From the NCBI GenBank assembly GCA_017614315.1, contig JAGACA010000021.1, forward strand, positions 1 to 63,256: a stretch of 63,256 nt of DNA. The letters are read 5' to 3'. The position numbers and the translations under genes were made by a program. Under the pieces are notes generated by a model. It ran no database searches, was not told the origin of the DNA, and was given only the letters and a program-made list of their open reading frames with translations. This DNA comes from Clostridia bacterium. Its GTDB lineage: Bacteria > Bacillota > Clostridia > Christensenellales > CAG-138. Within the stretch, counting starts at the first letter, position 1. Every line of letters starts with the position of its first letter. Positions 16,794-26,083 of the stretch are shown here, piece by piece.

Positions 16794-17693
16794 ATGAAAG
16801 CCTATAAGCTCACAGCCGCAATACTGATACTCGCGATGCTGACCTGCGCCGCGTGTTCCGGCGCGCCGGGCGGGAACGATACTCCCGCGGCTCCCGGCGG
16901 CGCGGAGGTCGTCCTGATACCCACGCGCGAGCCGGACGCCACTTCCGCCGCGACGGATGTGCCGTCTCCCGCGCCATCGCCGACGCCGGTCCCGACGGCG
17001 GTACCCACTCCCGAGCCCACTCCCGAGCCGACGGCGGCCCCGACACCAGCTCCGACGACCGCGCCTACGGAGAGCGCCGCCCTGCATGCTCCGCTGACCG
17101 ATGCGGAAAAGAGGATGCTGATAAACTTCGAGCACAGACTGCCGGACGGCTATGTCCCGCACGATCTCGTAAACGCGAAGCAGCTCCTCGGCAGCTCGGG
17201 TACGGTCAAGAGCAGCTCCATACTGATCCAGTTTGAGGTAGGCATGCAGCTCAAGGCCATGTTCGAGGCGGCGTACAGTGAGGGGATCACCTGCAAATAC
17301 CGTATAAACAGCGCATACCGCACCATGGAAAAGCAATGGCAGATGTGGTACAACAAGCTCAGCGCCGATCCGCATTACGGCGACGATCCCTATACCAACC
17401 CTGTCGGAGTGATGCCGGGAAACGCCAGCGAGCACTGCGCGGGGCTCGCAGTCGACCTCGCTTCCACGGATTTCCCGCAGGAGAACGCGGCGTTCGGCAA
17501 TACGCCCGAAGGGATCTGGCTTTACGAGAATTCGTGGAGGTTCGGTTTCATACTTCGCTACCCCGCGGACAAGACGAACCTGACCGGCGTAAAGAGCGAG
17601 CCGTGGCATTTCAGATACGTGGGCGTTGAGCTCGCGAAGCTCATACACGACGGCGGTCTCTGTTTGGAGGAATACTTCTCCCGCGAGAACTGA
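16794..17693 (+). CDS. D-alanyl-D-alanine carboxypeptidase, VanY/M15B family, lipoprotein
   Basis: A 299-residue cell-wall peptidase that trims the terminal D-Ala of peptidoglycan stems. A lipoprotein-type signal peptide ends at TCAAC (about residue 20), though the -3 residue is not the usual Leu/Val. A Pro/Thr/Glu-rich spacer (about 38-95) holds the enzyme away from the membrane. The zinc ligands sit in SEHCAGLAVDLA and EPWHFRYVG, with SAYRT upstream. It faces spoIID divergently, so both may serve wall remodelling. No Shine-Dalgarno is visible, in line with a leaderless message. Confidence 0.9.
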   Translation: MKAYKLTAAILILAMLTCAACSGAPGGNDTPAAPGGAEVVLIPTREPDATSAATDVPSPAPSPTPVPTAVPTPEPTPEPTAAPTPAPTTAPTESAALHAPLTDAEKRMLINFEHRLPDGYVPHDLVNAKQLLGSSGTVKSSSILIQFEVGMQLKAMFEAAYSEGITCKYRINSAYRTMEKQWQMWYNKLSADPHYGDDPYTNPVGVMPGNASEHCAGLAVDLASTDFPQENAAFGNTPEGIWLYENSWRFGFILRYPADKTNLTGVKSEPWHFRYVGVELAKLIHDGGLCLEEYFSREN

Positions 17694-17712
17694 CGGTACA
17701 AGGAAAAACATA

Positions 17713-17744
17713 ACGGACGCGGAAGCTGTTCCGCGCCCGTTTTT
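17713..17744 (+). terminator. Terminator after the VanY-type gene
   Basis: 12-bp stem with one mismatch (17713-17724 with 17729-17740), loop GCTG, then five T. Confidence 0.88.
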
Positions 17745-17755
17745 ACTCGTTTTTG

Positions 17756-17784
17756 TTGACAAAAGCCGCCGGGGGTGATAATAT
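17756..17784 (+). promoter_or_regulatory. Promoter of the first HD-GYP gene
   Basis: Perfect -35 TTGACA (17756-17761), 17-base spacer and -10 TAATAT (17779-17784); GATAAT two bases upstream is an alternative -10. Confidence 0.65.
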
Positions 17785-17796
17785 ACTAAAAGAAAA

Positions 17797-17814
17797 GGTA
17801 TGACCTTTCATACC
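17797..17814 (+). promoter_or_regulatory. Dyad in the leader of the first HD-GYP gene
   Basis: Perfect inverted repeat GGTATGA-CCTT-TCATACC, a few bases downstream of the promoter and about 55 bases before the ATG. It could be an operator or an RNA hairpin. It does not match the conserved core of known c-di-GMP riboswitches. Confidence 0.4.
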
Positions 17815-17869
17815 CGGCATACAATGACAGGACATAACGGCGGATACGGCTTTAGGTATCGGAGGGAAA

Positions 17870-19975
17870 ATGAGCAGGAACAACAGGATCAGGTTCGGAT
17901 CGGCGATCGCGCCGGTGCTGCTTATCGTCGCAGGCGTCCTTTTGAACGTGCTTATGGAACGGGGGCTCAAACCGCTCCATCTGCCCGTATACATGGACAC
18001 GTTCGGCACGGTGATCGCGGCGCTGCTCGGCGGCTCGCTCCCCGGCGTGCTGACTGCGCTGATCACGGCGATCGTTCGCGGCGCGACCATGTCGTGGATG
18101 AATATCTATTTCGGCATTGTCGGCATACTGCTCGCGATAAGCGTCGCTTGGCTAAAAAACCGAGGCGTATTCAAAAAAGCATGGAAAACCGCGATCGCGG
18201 TGGTATTCCTCGCGCTCTTAAGCGGCGTTCTCAGCGCGGTGCTCACATGGTTCACGTACCGCTACACGACCGGCGAGGGCGTGACGGCGATCTATTCAGC
18301 AAAGGTCGAGGCGCTTGGCATATCGGACAAAACTTTCACGAACCTCTTCATAGCCTGCCTGTTCGTCGATCTCATAGACAAAGCGGTGATACTCTCCGCC
18401 GCGATACTCATTTACAGGCTTCTTCCCGACAAGATAAAGGCGCGCTTCACCGATCCCCTGATATCCAACAACTATCACGGCGCGGACGCGAGGGTCAAGC
18501 ATTCTCTGCTTAAAAAGGTCATAGCTATAGTTCTCGCCGGAACGGTGCTCCTCGGAGCGCTCGCCTGCGGAATAACGTTCTACCTTTACCGGGAAACGAG
18601 CATACAGAAATATTCCGAGATCTGTACGGGCGTCACGCAGAACATCGCTCTGCAGATAGACGCCGACAGGGTGGTCGAGTATATCGAGGACGGCGCCGAC
18701 GCGCCGGGGTACCTTGAGACAGAGGATAAAATGTATAAGATCAGGGACAGCTTCCCCGAGATCGAATACGTCTACTGCTACCGCATGGAAAAACGCGGCT
18801 GCCGTGTCGTGTTCGACCTCGACACGCCGGACGAAAAGGGCGCTGACCCCGGCGATCTGATCCCGTTCGACGAGTCGTTCGAGGAGATGCTGCCCACGCT
18901 CTTCGCGGGCGGCGAGATCGATCCCATAATCACAAACGACACATACGGCTGGCTCCTTACAGTATATACCCCGCTCAGGGATTCGAACGGCGAATGTGTG
19001 TGCTATGTCTGCGCCGATATCACGATGGCGAGCATCATGACCGATCAGGTTATGTTCATCGCGAAGATGTTCTCGCTGTTTTTCGCGGTTGCGATAATCG
19101 TAATGAATATCGTGCTCGAGGTCGTTAAAAACGGCGTCATATTCCCGATCAACGCCATGGCGGGCACGGCGAACCAGTTCGCGTACGATACGGAATCCGG
19201 CCGAAGCACAAGCCTGAAGCGCCTGCAGGAGCTTAACATCTCCACCGAGGACGAGATAAACAACCTCTACGACGCCCTCAAGAAGATGGCCGAGGACTCC
19301 GACAACTACATCGAAGAGGTCGAGAAACAGTCCGAGCTGATCTCTGCCATGCAGGAAGAGATCATACTCGACTTCGCGGAGATGGTCGAAGCGCGCGACA
19401 AGTGCACCGGCGACCATATCAAGAAGACCTCGTATTACGTCCGCGCCATCGCCGAGGAGCTGAAGAGCGAGGGGAAATTCCCCGAGATCATGTGCGACGA
19501 GTACATCTCGAAGCTCGTCCGCAGCGCGCCTCTGCACGACGTGGGCAAGATAAAGATCTCGGATCTCATACTCAACAAGCCGGGCAGGCTGACCGAGGAG
19601 GAGTTCGAGATAATGAAGACTCACACCACCGAAGGCAGGGAAATACTGACGAAGACCTCGGGCGTCGCGCTCTCATCCGGCTATCTTGACGAGGCGCTCG
19701 ATATGGCGTACAGCCATCACGAGCGATGGGACGGCACGGGCTATCCCGCGCACCTTAAGGGCGACGAGATACCGCTCTCCGCCAGGATAATGGCGGTCGC
19801 CGACGTGTTCGACGCGCTCGTCTCGCAGAGGAGCTATAAGCAGCCGTTCACGTATACCAAGGCGATCGAGATAATCAAGGAGGAATCGGGCACGCACTTC
19901 GACCCGACCGTCGTCGACGCGTTCCTCGCCGTATCCGAAAGCGCCTATACTGCACAGGTCGGCGCGATAAGCTGA
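17870..19975 (+). CDS. Membrane HD-GYP phosphodiesterase with an ECF-S-like N-terminal region
   Basis: A 701-residue predicted cyclic-dinucleotide phosphodiesterase. About six transmembrane helices (about 10-190) resemble the substrate-binding S component of ECF transporters. A further helix (about 218-240) leads to an extracytoplasmic sensor-like region (about 245-390). A last helix (about 398-425) and a signalling helix follow. The HD-GYP domain (about 495-690) keeps the metal site His556-Asp557 in LHDVGK and the GYP at 624-626 in HHERWDGTGYP. It has its own promoter and terminator. Ligand and exact nucleotide are not predicted. Confidence 0.93.
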   Translation: MSRNNRIRFGSAIAPVLLIVAGVLLNVLMERGLKPLHLPVYMDTFGTVIAALLGGSLPGVLTALITAIVRGATMSWMNIYFGIVGILLAISVAWLKNRGVFKKAWKTAIAVVFLALLSGVLSAVLTWFTYRYTTGEGVTAIYSAKVEALGISDKTFTNLFIACLFVDLIDKAVILSAAILIYRLLPDKIKARFTDPLISNNYHGADARVKHSLLKKVIAIVLAGTVLLGALACGITFYLYRETSIQKYSEICTGVTQNIALQIDADRVVEYIEDGADAPGYLETEDKMYKIRDSFPEIEYVYCYRMEKRGCRVVFDLDTPDEKGADPGDLIPFDESFEEMLPTLFAGGEIDPIITNDTYGWLLTVYTPLRDSNGECVCYVCADITMASIMTDQVMFIAKMFSLFFAVAIIVMNIVLEVVKNGVIFPINAMAGTANQFAYDTESGRSTSLKRLQELNISTEDEINNLYDALKKMAEDSDNYIEEVEKQSELISAMQEEIILDFAEMVEARDKCTGDHIKKTSYYVRAIAEELKSEGKFPEIMCDEYISKLVRSAPLHDVGKIKISDLILNKPGRLTEEEFEIMKTHTTEGREILTKTSGVALSSGYLDEALDMAYSHHERWDGTGYPAHLKGDEIPLSARIMAVADVFDALVSQRSYKQPFTYTKAIEIIKEESGTHFDPTVVDAFLAVSESAYTAQVGAIS

Positions 19976-19985
19976 AAACAAAACC

Positions 19986-20022
19986 AAAAGGCGTTCCGAC
20001 GTAATTGCGGAACGCCTTTTTT
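19986..20022. terminator. Bidirectional terminator between HD-GYP and ychF
   Basis: Stem AAAAGGCGTTCCG/CGGAACGCCTTTT (19986-19998, 20008-20020) with T runs on both strands, between convergent genes. Confidence 0.92.
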
Positions 20023-20054
20023 GCGGTCAAAAACGTTTTGCGAAAGAGGAGTTT

Positions 20055-21143
20055 TCAGACGTTGAACCTGAACACGACTATGTCCCCGTCCTGCATGACG
20101 TAATCCTTGCCCTCGGAGCGTATGAGCCCCTTCTCCCTGCAGGCGGTCATGGAGCCGTTCTCGATCAGCGTGTCGTAGGGCACGACTTCCGCCCTTATGA
20201 AGCCGCGCTCGAAATCCGTGTGGATCTTGCCCGCGGCCTGCGGAGCCTTGGTGCCCTTCTCGATCGTCCACGCGCGGACCTCCTTGGGACCCGCGGTGAG
20301 GAAGCTTATGAGCCCGAGGAGACGATAGCCCGCCTTGACGAGCTTGTCGAGGCCGCTCTCGCCGATGCCGAGCTCCTCTAAAAAGAGCTGTTTTTCCTCG
20401 GGCGAGAGGGACGAGAGCTCCTCCTCGACCTTGGCGGAAATGACGATGACCTCCGCACCCTCTTTTTCCGCCTGCTCCCTGACCTCGCGGACGAAATCGG
20501 TCTCGACGCCTATCTCGTCCTCGGCGATGTTCGCAGCGTAGATGACGGGCTTTGTCGTCAGGAGGAACATATCGCGCACCATCGCCTTTTCGTCGTCGTC
20601 GAGCTCCATGCCGCGGACGGGCAGCTGTTTTTCGAGGCGCGCCTGTATGCGCTCGAGGAGCTCGATCTCCTTAAGATATTTTTTCTCGCCGGATTTCGCG
20701 GACTTTTTAGACTTGTCAAGACGGCGCTCAACGGTGTCGAGATCGGCGAAAATCAGCTCGATATTGATCGTTTCCATGTCCCTGACAGGATCGACGGAGC
20801 CATCGACATGAACGATATTGCCGTCCTCGAAGCAGCGAACGACGTGAACGACCGCGTCCACCTCCCTTATATGGGAAAGGAACTTGTTGCCGAGACCTTC
20901 GCCGCGGTACGCACCGCGGACGAGCCCGGCGATATCGACGAACTCGATCGTCGCCGGAGTGTATTTCTGCGGGTCGTACATCTTAGCAAGAACGTCGAGA
21001 CGCTCGTCGGGAACGGCGACGACGCCGACGTTCGGCTCGATGGTGCAGAACGGGTAATTCGCCGCCTGCGCGCCCGCCTGAGTGATGGCGTTGAAAAGAG
21101 TGCTCTTGCCCACGTTGGGAAGACCGATGACTCCGAGCTTCAT
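20055..21143 (-). CDS. ychF: Redox-regulated ATPase/GTPase YchF (Obg family)
   Basis: A 362-residue ribosome-associated P-loop NTPase. The P-loop GLPNVGKST is followed by NYPFCTIEPNVG, the G3 motif DIAGLVRGA and a C-terminal TGS domain with HTDFERGFIRAEV. I start at ATG 21143 (MKLGVIG), the usual family start; a TTG at 21155 in frame has a Shine-Dalgarno only two bases away. It stands alone on the reverse strand with its own promoter. Confidence 0.96.
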   Translation of the reverse strand: MKLGVIGLPNVGKSTLFNAITQAGAQAANYPFCTIEPNVGVVAVPDERLDVLAKMYDPQKYTPATIEFVDIAGLVRGAYRGEGLGNKFLSHIREVDAVVHVVRCFEDGNIVHVDGSVDPVRDMETINIELIFADLDTVERRLDKSKKSAKSGEKKYLKEIELLERIQARLEKQLPVRGMELDDDEKAMVRDMFLLTTKPVIYAANIAEDEIGVETDFVREVREQAEKEGAEVIVISAKVEEELSSLSPEEKQLFLEELGIGESGLDKLVKAGYRLLGLISFLTAGPKEVRAWTIEKGTKAPQAAGKIHTDFERGFIRAEVVPYDTLIENGSMTACREKGLIRSEGKDYVMQDGDIVVFRFNV

Positions 21144-21188
21144 GGCATTTACCAAACCTTTCGTCGAAGGATCATAAATTTCAATCGT

Positions 21189-21217
21189 ATTCTAAACCAA
21201 TTCCGCGCTTCCGTCAA
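21189..21217 (-). promoter_or_regulatory. ychF promoter
   Basis: On the reverse strand: -35 TTGACG (21217-21212), 17-base spacer, -10 TAGAAT (21194-21189). Confidence 0.7.
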
Positions 21218-21244
21218 GTACGGCGCCGAAAATGCGTTTTCGCC

Positions 21245-21273
21245 TTTACGGCGGCCTCGCTTTGTGGTATAAT
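21245..21273 (+). promoter_or_regulatory. Promoter of the DUF1385-prmC-prfA unit
   Basis: -10 TATAAT (21268-21273) with an extended TGG before it; -35 TTTACG (21245-21250) at 17 bases. Confidence 0.7.
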
Positions 21274-21327
21274 TAAAATGTAAAAATATGTGCCTGTTTT
21301 CGCCCGGCGCGGGCGGAAAGGAGTATT

Positions 21328-22479
21328 ATGGGAAAGAAAAAGGACAACGCGCCCGCCGTGCGCCGCTGCTCGGTCGGCGGTCAGGCCGTGATGGAGGGCG
21401 TGATGATGCGCTCCGACGTCGGCATCGCCATGGCGGTCAGAAAGCCCGACGGGAGCATCGCGAAAAGCTATAAGAAATTCGTATCGAAAGCGCAGAAGGG
21501 CACCTTCTGGGGGCTTCCCGTGGTGCGCGGAGTTGTCGCGTTCATCGAGTCGCTCAAGACCGGCATGGATACCACGACGAAATCCGCCGACATGCTCGGC
21601 GAGGGCTTCGAGGAGGAGCCGTCCAAGTTCGAGAAATGGCTTGCGGATAAGCTCCATATCGACGTGTCGGACGCGGTCATGGGCGTAGCGATATTCCTCG
21701 GCGTCGCGCTCGCGATAGGACTGTTCATGTTCCTGCCCCAGCTCATCGCCTCGCTCATTTTCGGCAAGGCGGTGAAGGACGCGGTCGATACGCATTACGT
21801 CTGGCGCTCGCTCGTCGAGGGCGGCGTCAGGCTCGTGATATACGTCGGATATCTCTTTCTCATTTCGCTCATAAAGGATATCAGAAGGCTGTTCATGTAT
21901 CACGGCGCGGAGCATAAAACCATTGCCTGCTACGAGGCCGGCGTCGAGGAGCTCACGCCGGAAAACGCCATGAAATACAAGCGCCTGCACCCCCGCTGCG
22001 GCACGAATTACCTGTTCCTCGTGATGGCGGTATCGATAATCGTGCTGACGCTCGTCGACATACTCATGCACGCACTGGGCTTCCCGCCCGAGGGCATGAA
22101 CAGGGCGCTGTCGTTCGTCATACGCTTCGGCGTGAGGATAATCTGCCTGCCGCTTATCGCGGGCATAAGCTATGAGGTGCTTCGCGCAGCCGCCAAGACC
22201 GACAACTGGTTCACAAAGGCCGTACGCGCGCCGGGCATGGCGCTCCAGCTGATCACGACTAGGGAGCCCGATCCCGACATGCTCGAGGTCGCGATCTATT
22301 CGTTCTATCTCGCCATGGGCGAAAAGAACCCGCTCGAAGAGAAGAAGCTCCGCGAGGAGGCCGAGAGGAAAGCCGCCGTGGAAGCGGAGAAACAGGCCGC
22401 GGATGAAACTGCCGCGGAAGAGGCGCCAGCGGAGGAAGCTCCCGCCGAGGAGCCCGCGCCCGAAGATGAAAACGAGTGA
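21328..22479 (+). CDS. DUF1385 (YqhQ-type) membrane protein
   Basis: A 383-residue protein of unknown function. The family signature GGQAVMEGVMMR lies at about residues 17-28. Several hydrophobic segments follow, and the conserved YHGAEHKTI(A)CYEAG and HPRCGTNYLF motifs are present. The C-terminal 50 residues are an Ala/Glu repeat-like acidic tail. The DUF1385-prmC-prfA order recurs across Clostridia, which ties it by context, but not by proof, to translation termination. It ends 14 bases inside the prmC coding region. Confidence 0.9.
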   Translation: MGKKKDNAPAVRRCSVGGQAVMEGVMMRSDVGIAMAVRKPDGSIAKSYKKFVSKAQKGTFWGLPVVRGVVAFIESLKTGMDTTTKSADMLGEGFEEEPSKFEKWLADKLHIDVSDAVMGVAIFLGVALAIGLFMFLPQLIASLIFGKAVKDAVDTHYVWRSLVEGGVRLVIYVGYLFLISLIKDIRRLFMYHGAEHKTIACYEAGVEELTPENAMKYKRLHPRCGTNYLFLVMAVSIIVLTLVDILMHALGFPPEGMNRALSFVIRFGVRIICLPLIAGISYEVLRAAAKTDNWFTKAVRAPGMALQLITTREPDPDMLEVAIYSFYLAMGEKNPLEEKKLREEAERKAAVEAEKQAADETAAEEAPAEEAPAEEPAPEDENE

Positions 22480-23275
22480 CGCGCTGAAATACACAAGGGA
22501 AAGGCTCGCGGCCGTTACCGACGAGGCGGCGGCCGAAGCGAAGCTCATTCTTTCGCATTATACCGGCAAAGCCCCATACATGCTCGCGATCTCGGACGGC
22601 GAGATCGGCGCGGATACGCTTTCAGCGATAGACCGCGCGGTCGAAAGAAGGCTCTCCCGTGAGCCTATACAGTATGTGCTCGGCGAATGGAGCTTCATGG
22701 GGCTCGATTTTTTCACAGCGCCCGACGCGCTGATACCGAGGCAGGACACAGAGACCCTTGCGGAGGAGGCGGTAAGGCTGATCCGCGGACGCGGGTATAA
22801 GAGCCTCCTCGATATCTGCACCGGCACGGGCTGCATAGCGGTATCGCTCAATAAGCTTACCGGCATATATACGGAGGCGTCCGATATCTCGCACGCCTGC
22901 GTCCTCCTCGCGCGGAGGAACGCCGAAAGAAACGGCGTGCGCGTATCTTTCCGCGAGGCGGATCTGTTTGAAGGCGCGGGCATGTACGATATCGTCACCG
23001 CGAACCCGCCCTATATCTCCGATAAGGATATGGAAGACATCCAGGCGGAGGTGCGCTTCGAGCCGGAGCTCGCGCTTCGCGGCGGCGAAGACGGGCTTAC
23101 GGTAATAAGGAGGATCGCCGCGGAGGCCGCGGAGCATATCCTCCCCGGCGGTACGCTCCTGATCGAGGTCGGCGCAGGGCAGACGGAAGAAACCTCCGCG
23201 CTGTTTGACGGAAGGAAGACGCGGATACTTTACGACCTTAACGGCATCGGAAGAACGGTCGCGATAGATTTTTAA
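22466..23275 (+). CDS. prmC: Peptide chain release factor N5-glutamine methyltransferase PrmC (HemK)
   Basis: Methylates the glutamine of the GGQ motif in release factors. The start [12 protein letters not shown] (22466) is chosen because similarity begins here; the frame is open further upstream inside the previous gene. The N-terminal helical domain contains [14 protein letters not shown]. The SAM loop [14 protein letters not shown] and catalytic NPPYI follow. At 269 residues it is complete. It overlaps the DUF1385 gene and is 5 bases from prfA, its substrate gene. Confidence 0.96.
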   Translation: MKTSDALKYTRERLAAVTDEAAAEAKLILSHYTGKAPYMLAISDGEIGADTLSAIDRAVERRLSREPIQYVLGEWSFMGLDFFTAPDALIPRQDTETLAEEAVRLIRGRGYKSLLDICTGTGCIAVSLNKLTGIYTEASDISHACVLLARRNAERNGVRVSFREADLFEGAGMYDIVTANPPYISDKDMEDIQAEVRFEPELALRGGEDGLTVIRRIAAEAAEHILPGGTLLIEVGAGQTEETSALFDGRKTRILYDLNGIGRTVAIDF

Positions 23276-23280
23276 TTGAA

Positions 23281-24348
23281 ATGCTCGAGAAACTCAAAAA
23301 AATGAAGGAGCGCTATAATGAGCTCGGCGAAAGGCTGTCGGACGCGGAAGTGATATCCGATCAGAAGCTTTTCCGCGAGCTCGCGAAGGAGCATTCGTCC
23401 CTCGGCGAGATCGTCGGCGTATACGACGAATACCGCGCAGCGCTCGATTCCTGCGCGGAATGCCGCGAGCTCATTTCCGACTCGGACGACGCGGATATGC
23501 GCGAGCTTGCGCACGAGGAGCTTAGGGCATCCGAAGCAAAGGCGTCGGAGCTCGAGGAGAAGCTGAAAATAATGCTCCTCCCGCGCGACCCGAACGACGA
23601 CAGGAACGTCATAATCGAGATAAGGGCGGGCATCGGAGGCGACGAGGCGGCGCTGTTCGGCGCGGTGCTCTTCCGCATGTATTCACGCTACGCCGAGCGT
23701 CACGGCTTCAAGCTCGAGGTCATCGACATGAACGACACCGAGATCGGCGGCGTTAAGGAAGCCGTATTCCAGATAAACGGCAAGGCGGCGTACTCGCGCA
23801 TGAAGTTCGAAAGCGGCGTGCACCGCGTGCAGAGGGTGCCCGAGACCGAGTCGCAGGGGCGCATACACACCAGCGCGGCTACCGTCGCCGTTCTCCCCGA
23901 GGCGGAGGACGTAGACGTCGTGATCGACCCGAACGACATCCGCGTCGACACCTACCGCTCGAGCGGCGCCGGCGGTCAGCACGTCAACAAGACCTCGTCC
24001 GCGATCCGCATAACGCATATCCCCACCGGGATAGTCGTGCAGAGTCAGGACGAAAGGAGCCAGATACAGAATCGTGAAAAGGCCATGCGCGTTTTGAAGA
24101 GCCGCCTTTTCGACCTGTACTCGACGCGCGCGCACGAAGCGGAGGCCGCCTCGCGCAGGGCAATGGTCGGCACGGGCGACCGCTCCGCGAAGATAAGGAC
24201 GTACAATTTCCCGCAGAGCCGCGTGACCGATCACAGGATAGGACTTACCCTTTATAAGCTCGAGGCGTTCATCGACGGCGACATGGATGAGATGATCGAC
24301 GCGCTGATACTCGACGAAAGGATGAAGCTTTTGCACAATGAAGAATGA
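23281..24348 (+). CDS. prfA: Peptide chain release factor 1
   Basis: Recognises UAA and UAG and triggers peptide release. At 355 residues it is full length. The codon-recognition segment reads [15 protein letters not shown], with PET as in other Firmicutes RF1. The catalytic [15 protein letters not shown] is intact, including the Gln methylated by PrmC. The start follows prmC by 5 bases with little visible Shine-Dalgarno, suggesting translational coupling. Confidence 0.98.
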   Translation: MLEKLKKMKERYNELGERLSDAEVISDQKLFRELAKEHSSLGEIVGVYDEYRAALDSCAECRELISDSDDADMRELAHEELRASEAKASELEEKLKIMLLPRDPNDDRNVIIEIRAGIGGDEAALFGAVLFRMYSRYAERHGFKLEVIDMNDTEIGGVKEAVFQINGKAAYSRMKFESGVHRVQRVPETESQGRIHTSAATVAVLPEAEDVDVVIDPNDIRVDTYRSSGAGGQHVNKTSSAIRITHIPTGIVVQSQDERSQIQNREKAMRVLKSRLFDLYSTRAHEAEAASRRAMVGTGDRSAKIRTYNFPQSRVTDHRIGLTLYKLEAFIDGDMDEMIDALILDERMKLLHNEE

Positions 24349-24568
24349 CATTAGAGCGGCTTTTTCGCCTTAAACGAATGCGAGCGCAGCGAGCAGCGAC
24401 CAACGGGAGCCGCGCGGGTCAGCGCGGGAGCGGCGCGACAGCCGCGATACCTCGATCAATAAAAAACTGAGGCTGCTCCTGCGGACATATCCCCGCAGAA
24501 GGGGCCTGCAAAAAACAGCGCAGCTAAAGCGGGAATAACAGACTCGGTATAGCAACAAGGCAGTTTTA
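24349..24568. other. GC-rich structured gap between prfA and tsaC
   Basis: No gene is seen. The 220 bases contain GC-rich inverted pieces such as GAGCGCAGCGAGCAGCG near 24380 and a hairpin CTGCGG/CCGCAG near 24480-24500, plus A-rich single-stranded stretches. No known riboswitch or RNA family was recognised. It may be a small RNA, a leader of tsaC or repeat debris. Confidence 0.35.
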
Positions 24569-25609
24569 ATGAAAACGGAAGTTTATAACGCAACCACTCA
24601 AAAAGAAAACGGCACCAACATCTGCGGCCGCATAATACGCGACGGCGGACTTGTCGCGTTCCCTACCGAGACGGTATACGGCCTCGGCGCGAACGGACTT
24701 GACGGCGACGCCGTCAGGAGGATATTCGAGGCGAAGGGCAGACCGCAGGACAATCCGCTCATTCTTCACGTCGCGAAGAAGTCCGACGTAAAGGATCTGT
24801 GGCAGCACGTTCCCGACGACGCGAGGCGGCTTATGGACGCGTTCTGGCCGGGGCCTTTGACGCTCATCTTCCTTAAGAGCGACATCGTCCCCGACGAGGT
24901 GACGGCGGGGCTTCCGACCGTCGCCGTGCGCATGCCGGAGCATAAGACGGCGCTCGCCCTGATACGCGCCGCGGGCGTGCCGATAGCCGCTCCGAGCGCG
25001 AACCTTTCGGGAAAGCCAAGCCCCACTGCCGCAGAGCATGTGCTCGATGATATGGACGGGCGGATAGACGCCGTGATCGACGGCGGCGCCTGCCGCGTCG
25101 GCGTCGAGTCGACGGTGCTCTCGCTCGTGGGAAAGCCCACGATATTGAGGCCGGGCGGGATCACGCGCGAGATGCTCGAGCAGGTGATAGGCGCTGTCGA
25201 GGTGTCGCCCGCGGTGCTGCGCCCGCTTTCCGAGGACGAGCCCGCCGAGTCCCCCGGCATGAAGCACAAGCACTACGCGCCCGACGCGGAGGTCGTCGTC
25301 GCGGTCGGCTCCGTAAGAAAGATCGCGGCGATCATCTGCCGCGAATACGACATCGCCGAGGCGATGGGAAAAAGCTGCATCATACTCGGCACGAAGCAAA
25401 CTCAGTCTTGTTATCACGGCATGCGTTGTGATATAATAGGCGACAGGGACGAGCCCGCGTCGCTCTGCCGCGAGCTGTTCGCGGCGCTCCGCCGTCACTC
25501 CGGAAAGGTCGACATGATATTCGCGGAGGGCGTTCCCGAGGACGACAGCGGCCTTGCCTACATGAACAGGCTTTTGAGGGCCGCGGGGTTCAACATTATA
25601 AGCGATTAG
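24569..25609 (+). CDS. L-threonylcarbamoyladenylate synthase (Sua5/TsaC, YwlC type)
   Basis: Makes threonylcarbamoyl-AMP for t6A37 modification of ANN-decoding tRNAs. The YrdC domain fills about residues 15-215, with GLVAFPTETVYGLGAN, KGRPQDNPLI and APSANLSGKPSPT. The C-terminal Sua5 domain (to residue 346) follows the conserved linker SPGMKHKHYAP. The start has AAGG 8 bases upstream. It is 12 bases from rpiB and likely co-transcribed with rpiB and upp. Confidence 0.95.
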   Translation: MKTEVYNATTQKENGTNICGRIIRDGGLVAFPTETVYGLGANGLDGDAVRRIFEAKGRPQDNPLILHVAKKSDVKDLWQHVPDDARRLMDAFWPGPLTLIFLKSDIVPDEVTAGLPTVAVRMPEHKTALALIRAAGVPIAAPSANLSGKPSPTAAEHVLDDMDGRIDAVIDGGACRVGVESTVLSLVGKPTILRPGGITREMLEQVIGAVEVSPAVLRPLSEDEPAESPGMKHKHYAPDAEVVVAVGSVRKIAAIICREYDIAEAMGKSCIILGTKQTQSCYHGMRCDIIGDRDEPASLCRELFAALRRHSGKVDMIFAEGVPEDDSGLAYMNRLLRAAGFNIISD

Positions 25610-25621
25610 GAGCGAAAGATC

Positions 25622-26059
25622 ATGAAGATCGCCGTCTGTTCGGATCACGGAGGATTCGAACTCAAAACGAGGCTTATCCCGTTCATCGAGGAACTGGGGC
25701 ACGAGGTCACTGACTTCGGCTGTTATTCCGATAAGTCCGTCGATTATCCCGATTACGCCTTCCCCATGGCGGAGGCGGTCGCGGCCGGCGGATACGACCG
25801 CGGAATTGCCGTCTGCGGCACGGGCATAGGCGTTTCGATCTGCTGCAACAAGGTGAGGGGCATTCGCTGCGCGCTCTGCGGCGATGTGCTCTCCGCCGAG
25901 CTCACGAGGAAGCATAACGACTCCAACGTGCTCGCGATGGGCGGGCGCATAATCGGCGTCGAGACGGCAAAGGCGATAACCAAGGTCTGGCTCGATACCG
26001 CCTTCGACGGAGGCCGTCACGAGGGCAGGATCAATAAAATCGCCAACTACGAGAAATAA
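25622..26059 (+). CDS. rpiB: Ribose-5-phosphate isomerase B
   Basis: Interconverts ribose-5-phosphate and ribulose-5-phosphate. At 145 residues it is typical. It has SDHGGFELK at the N-terminus, DYPDYAFPMAEAV, the active-site cysteine region GIAVCGTGIGVSI and RKHNDSNVLAMGGR. Shine-Dalgarno AGGAG lies 8 bases before the ATG. It sits between tsaC and upp, and its product can feed the PRPP pool used by Upp. Confidence 0.97.
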   Translation: MKIAVCSDHGGFELKTRLIPFIEELGHEVTDFGCYSDKSVDYPDYAFPMAEAVAAGGYDRGIAVCGTGIGVSICCNKVRGIRCALCGDVLSAELTRKHNDSNVLAMGGRIIGVETAKAITKVWLDTAFDGGRHEGRINKIANYEK

Positions 26060-26083
26060 CTATCATCTATCAGGAGGCAATAC

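Noticed and set aside
17785-17869. Possible c-di-GMP riboswitch upstream of the HD-GYP gene
   Set aside because: The leader is too short and lacks the conserved core and tetraloop-receptor sequences; only a simple dyad is present.
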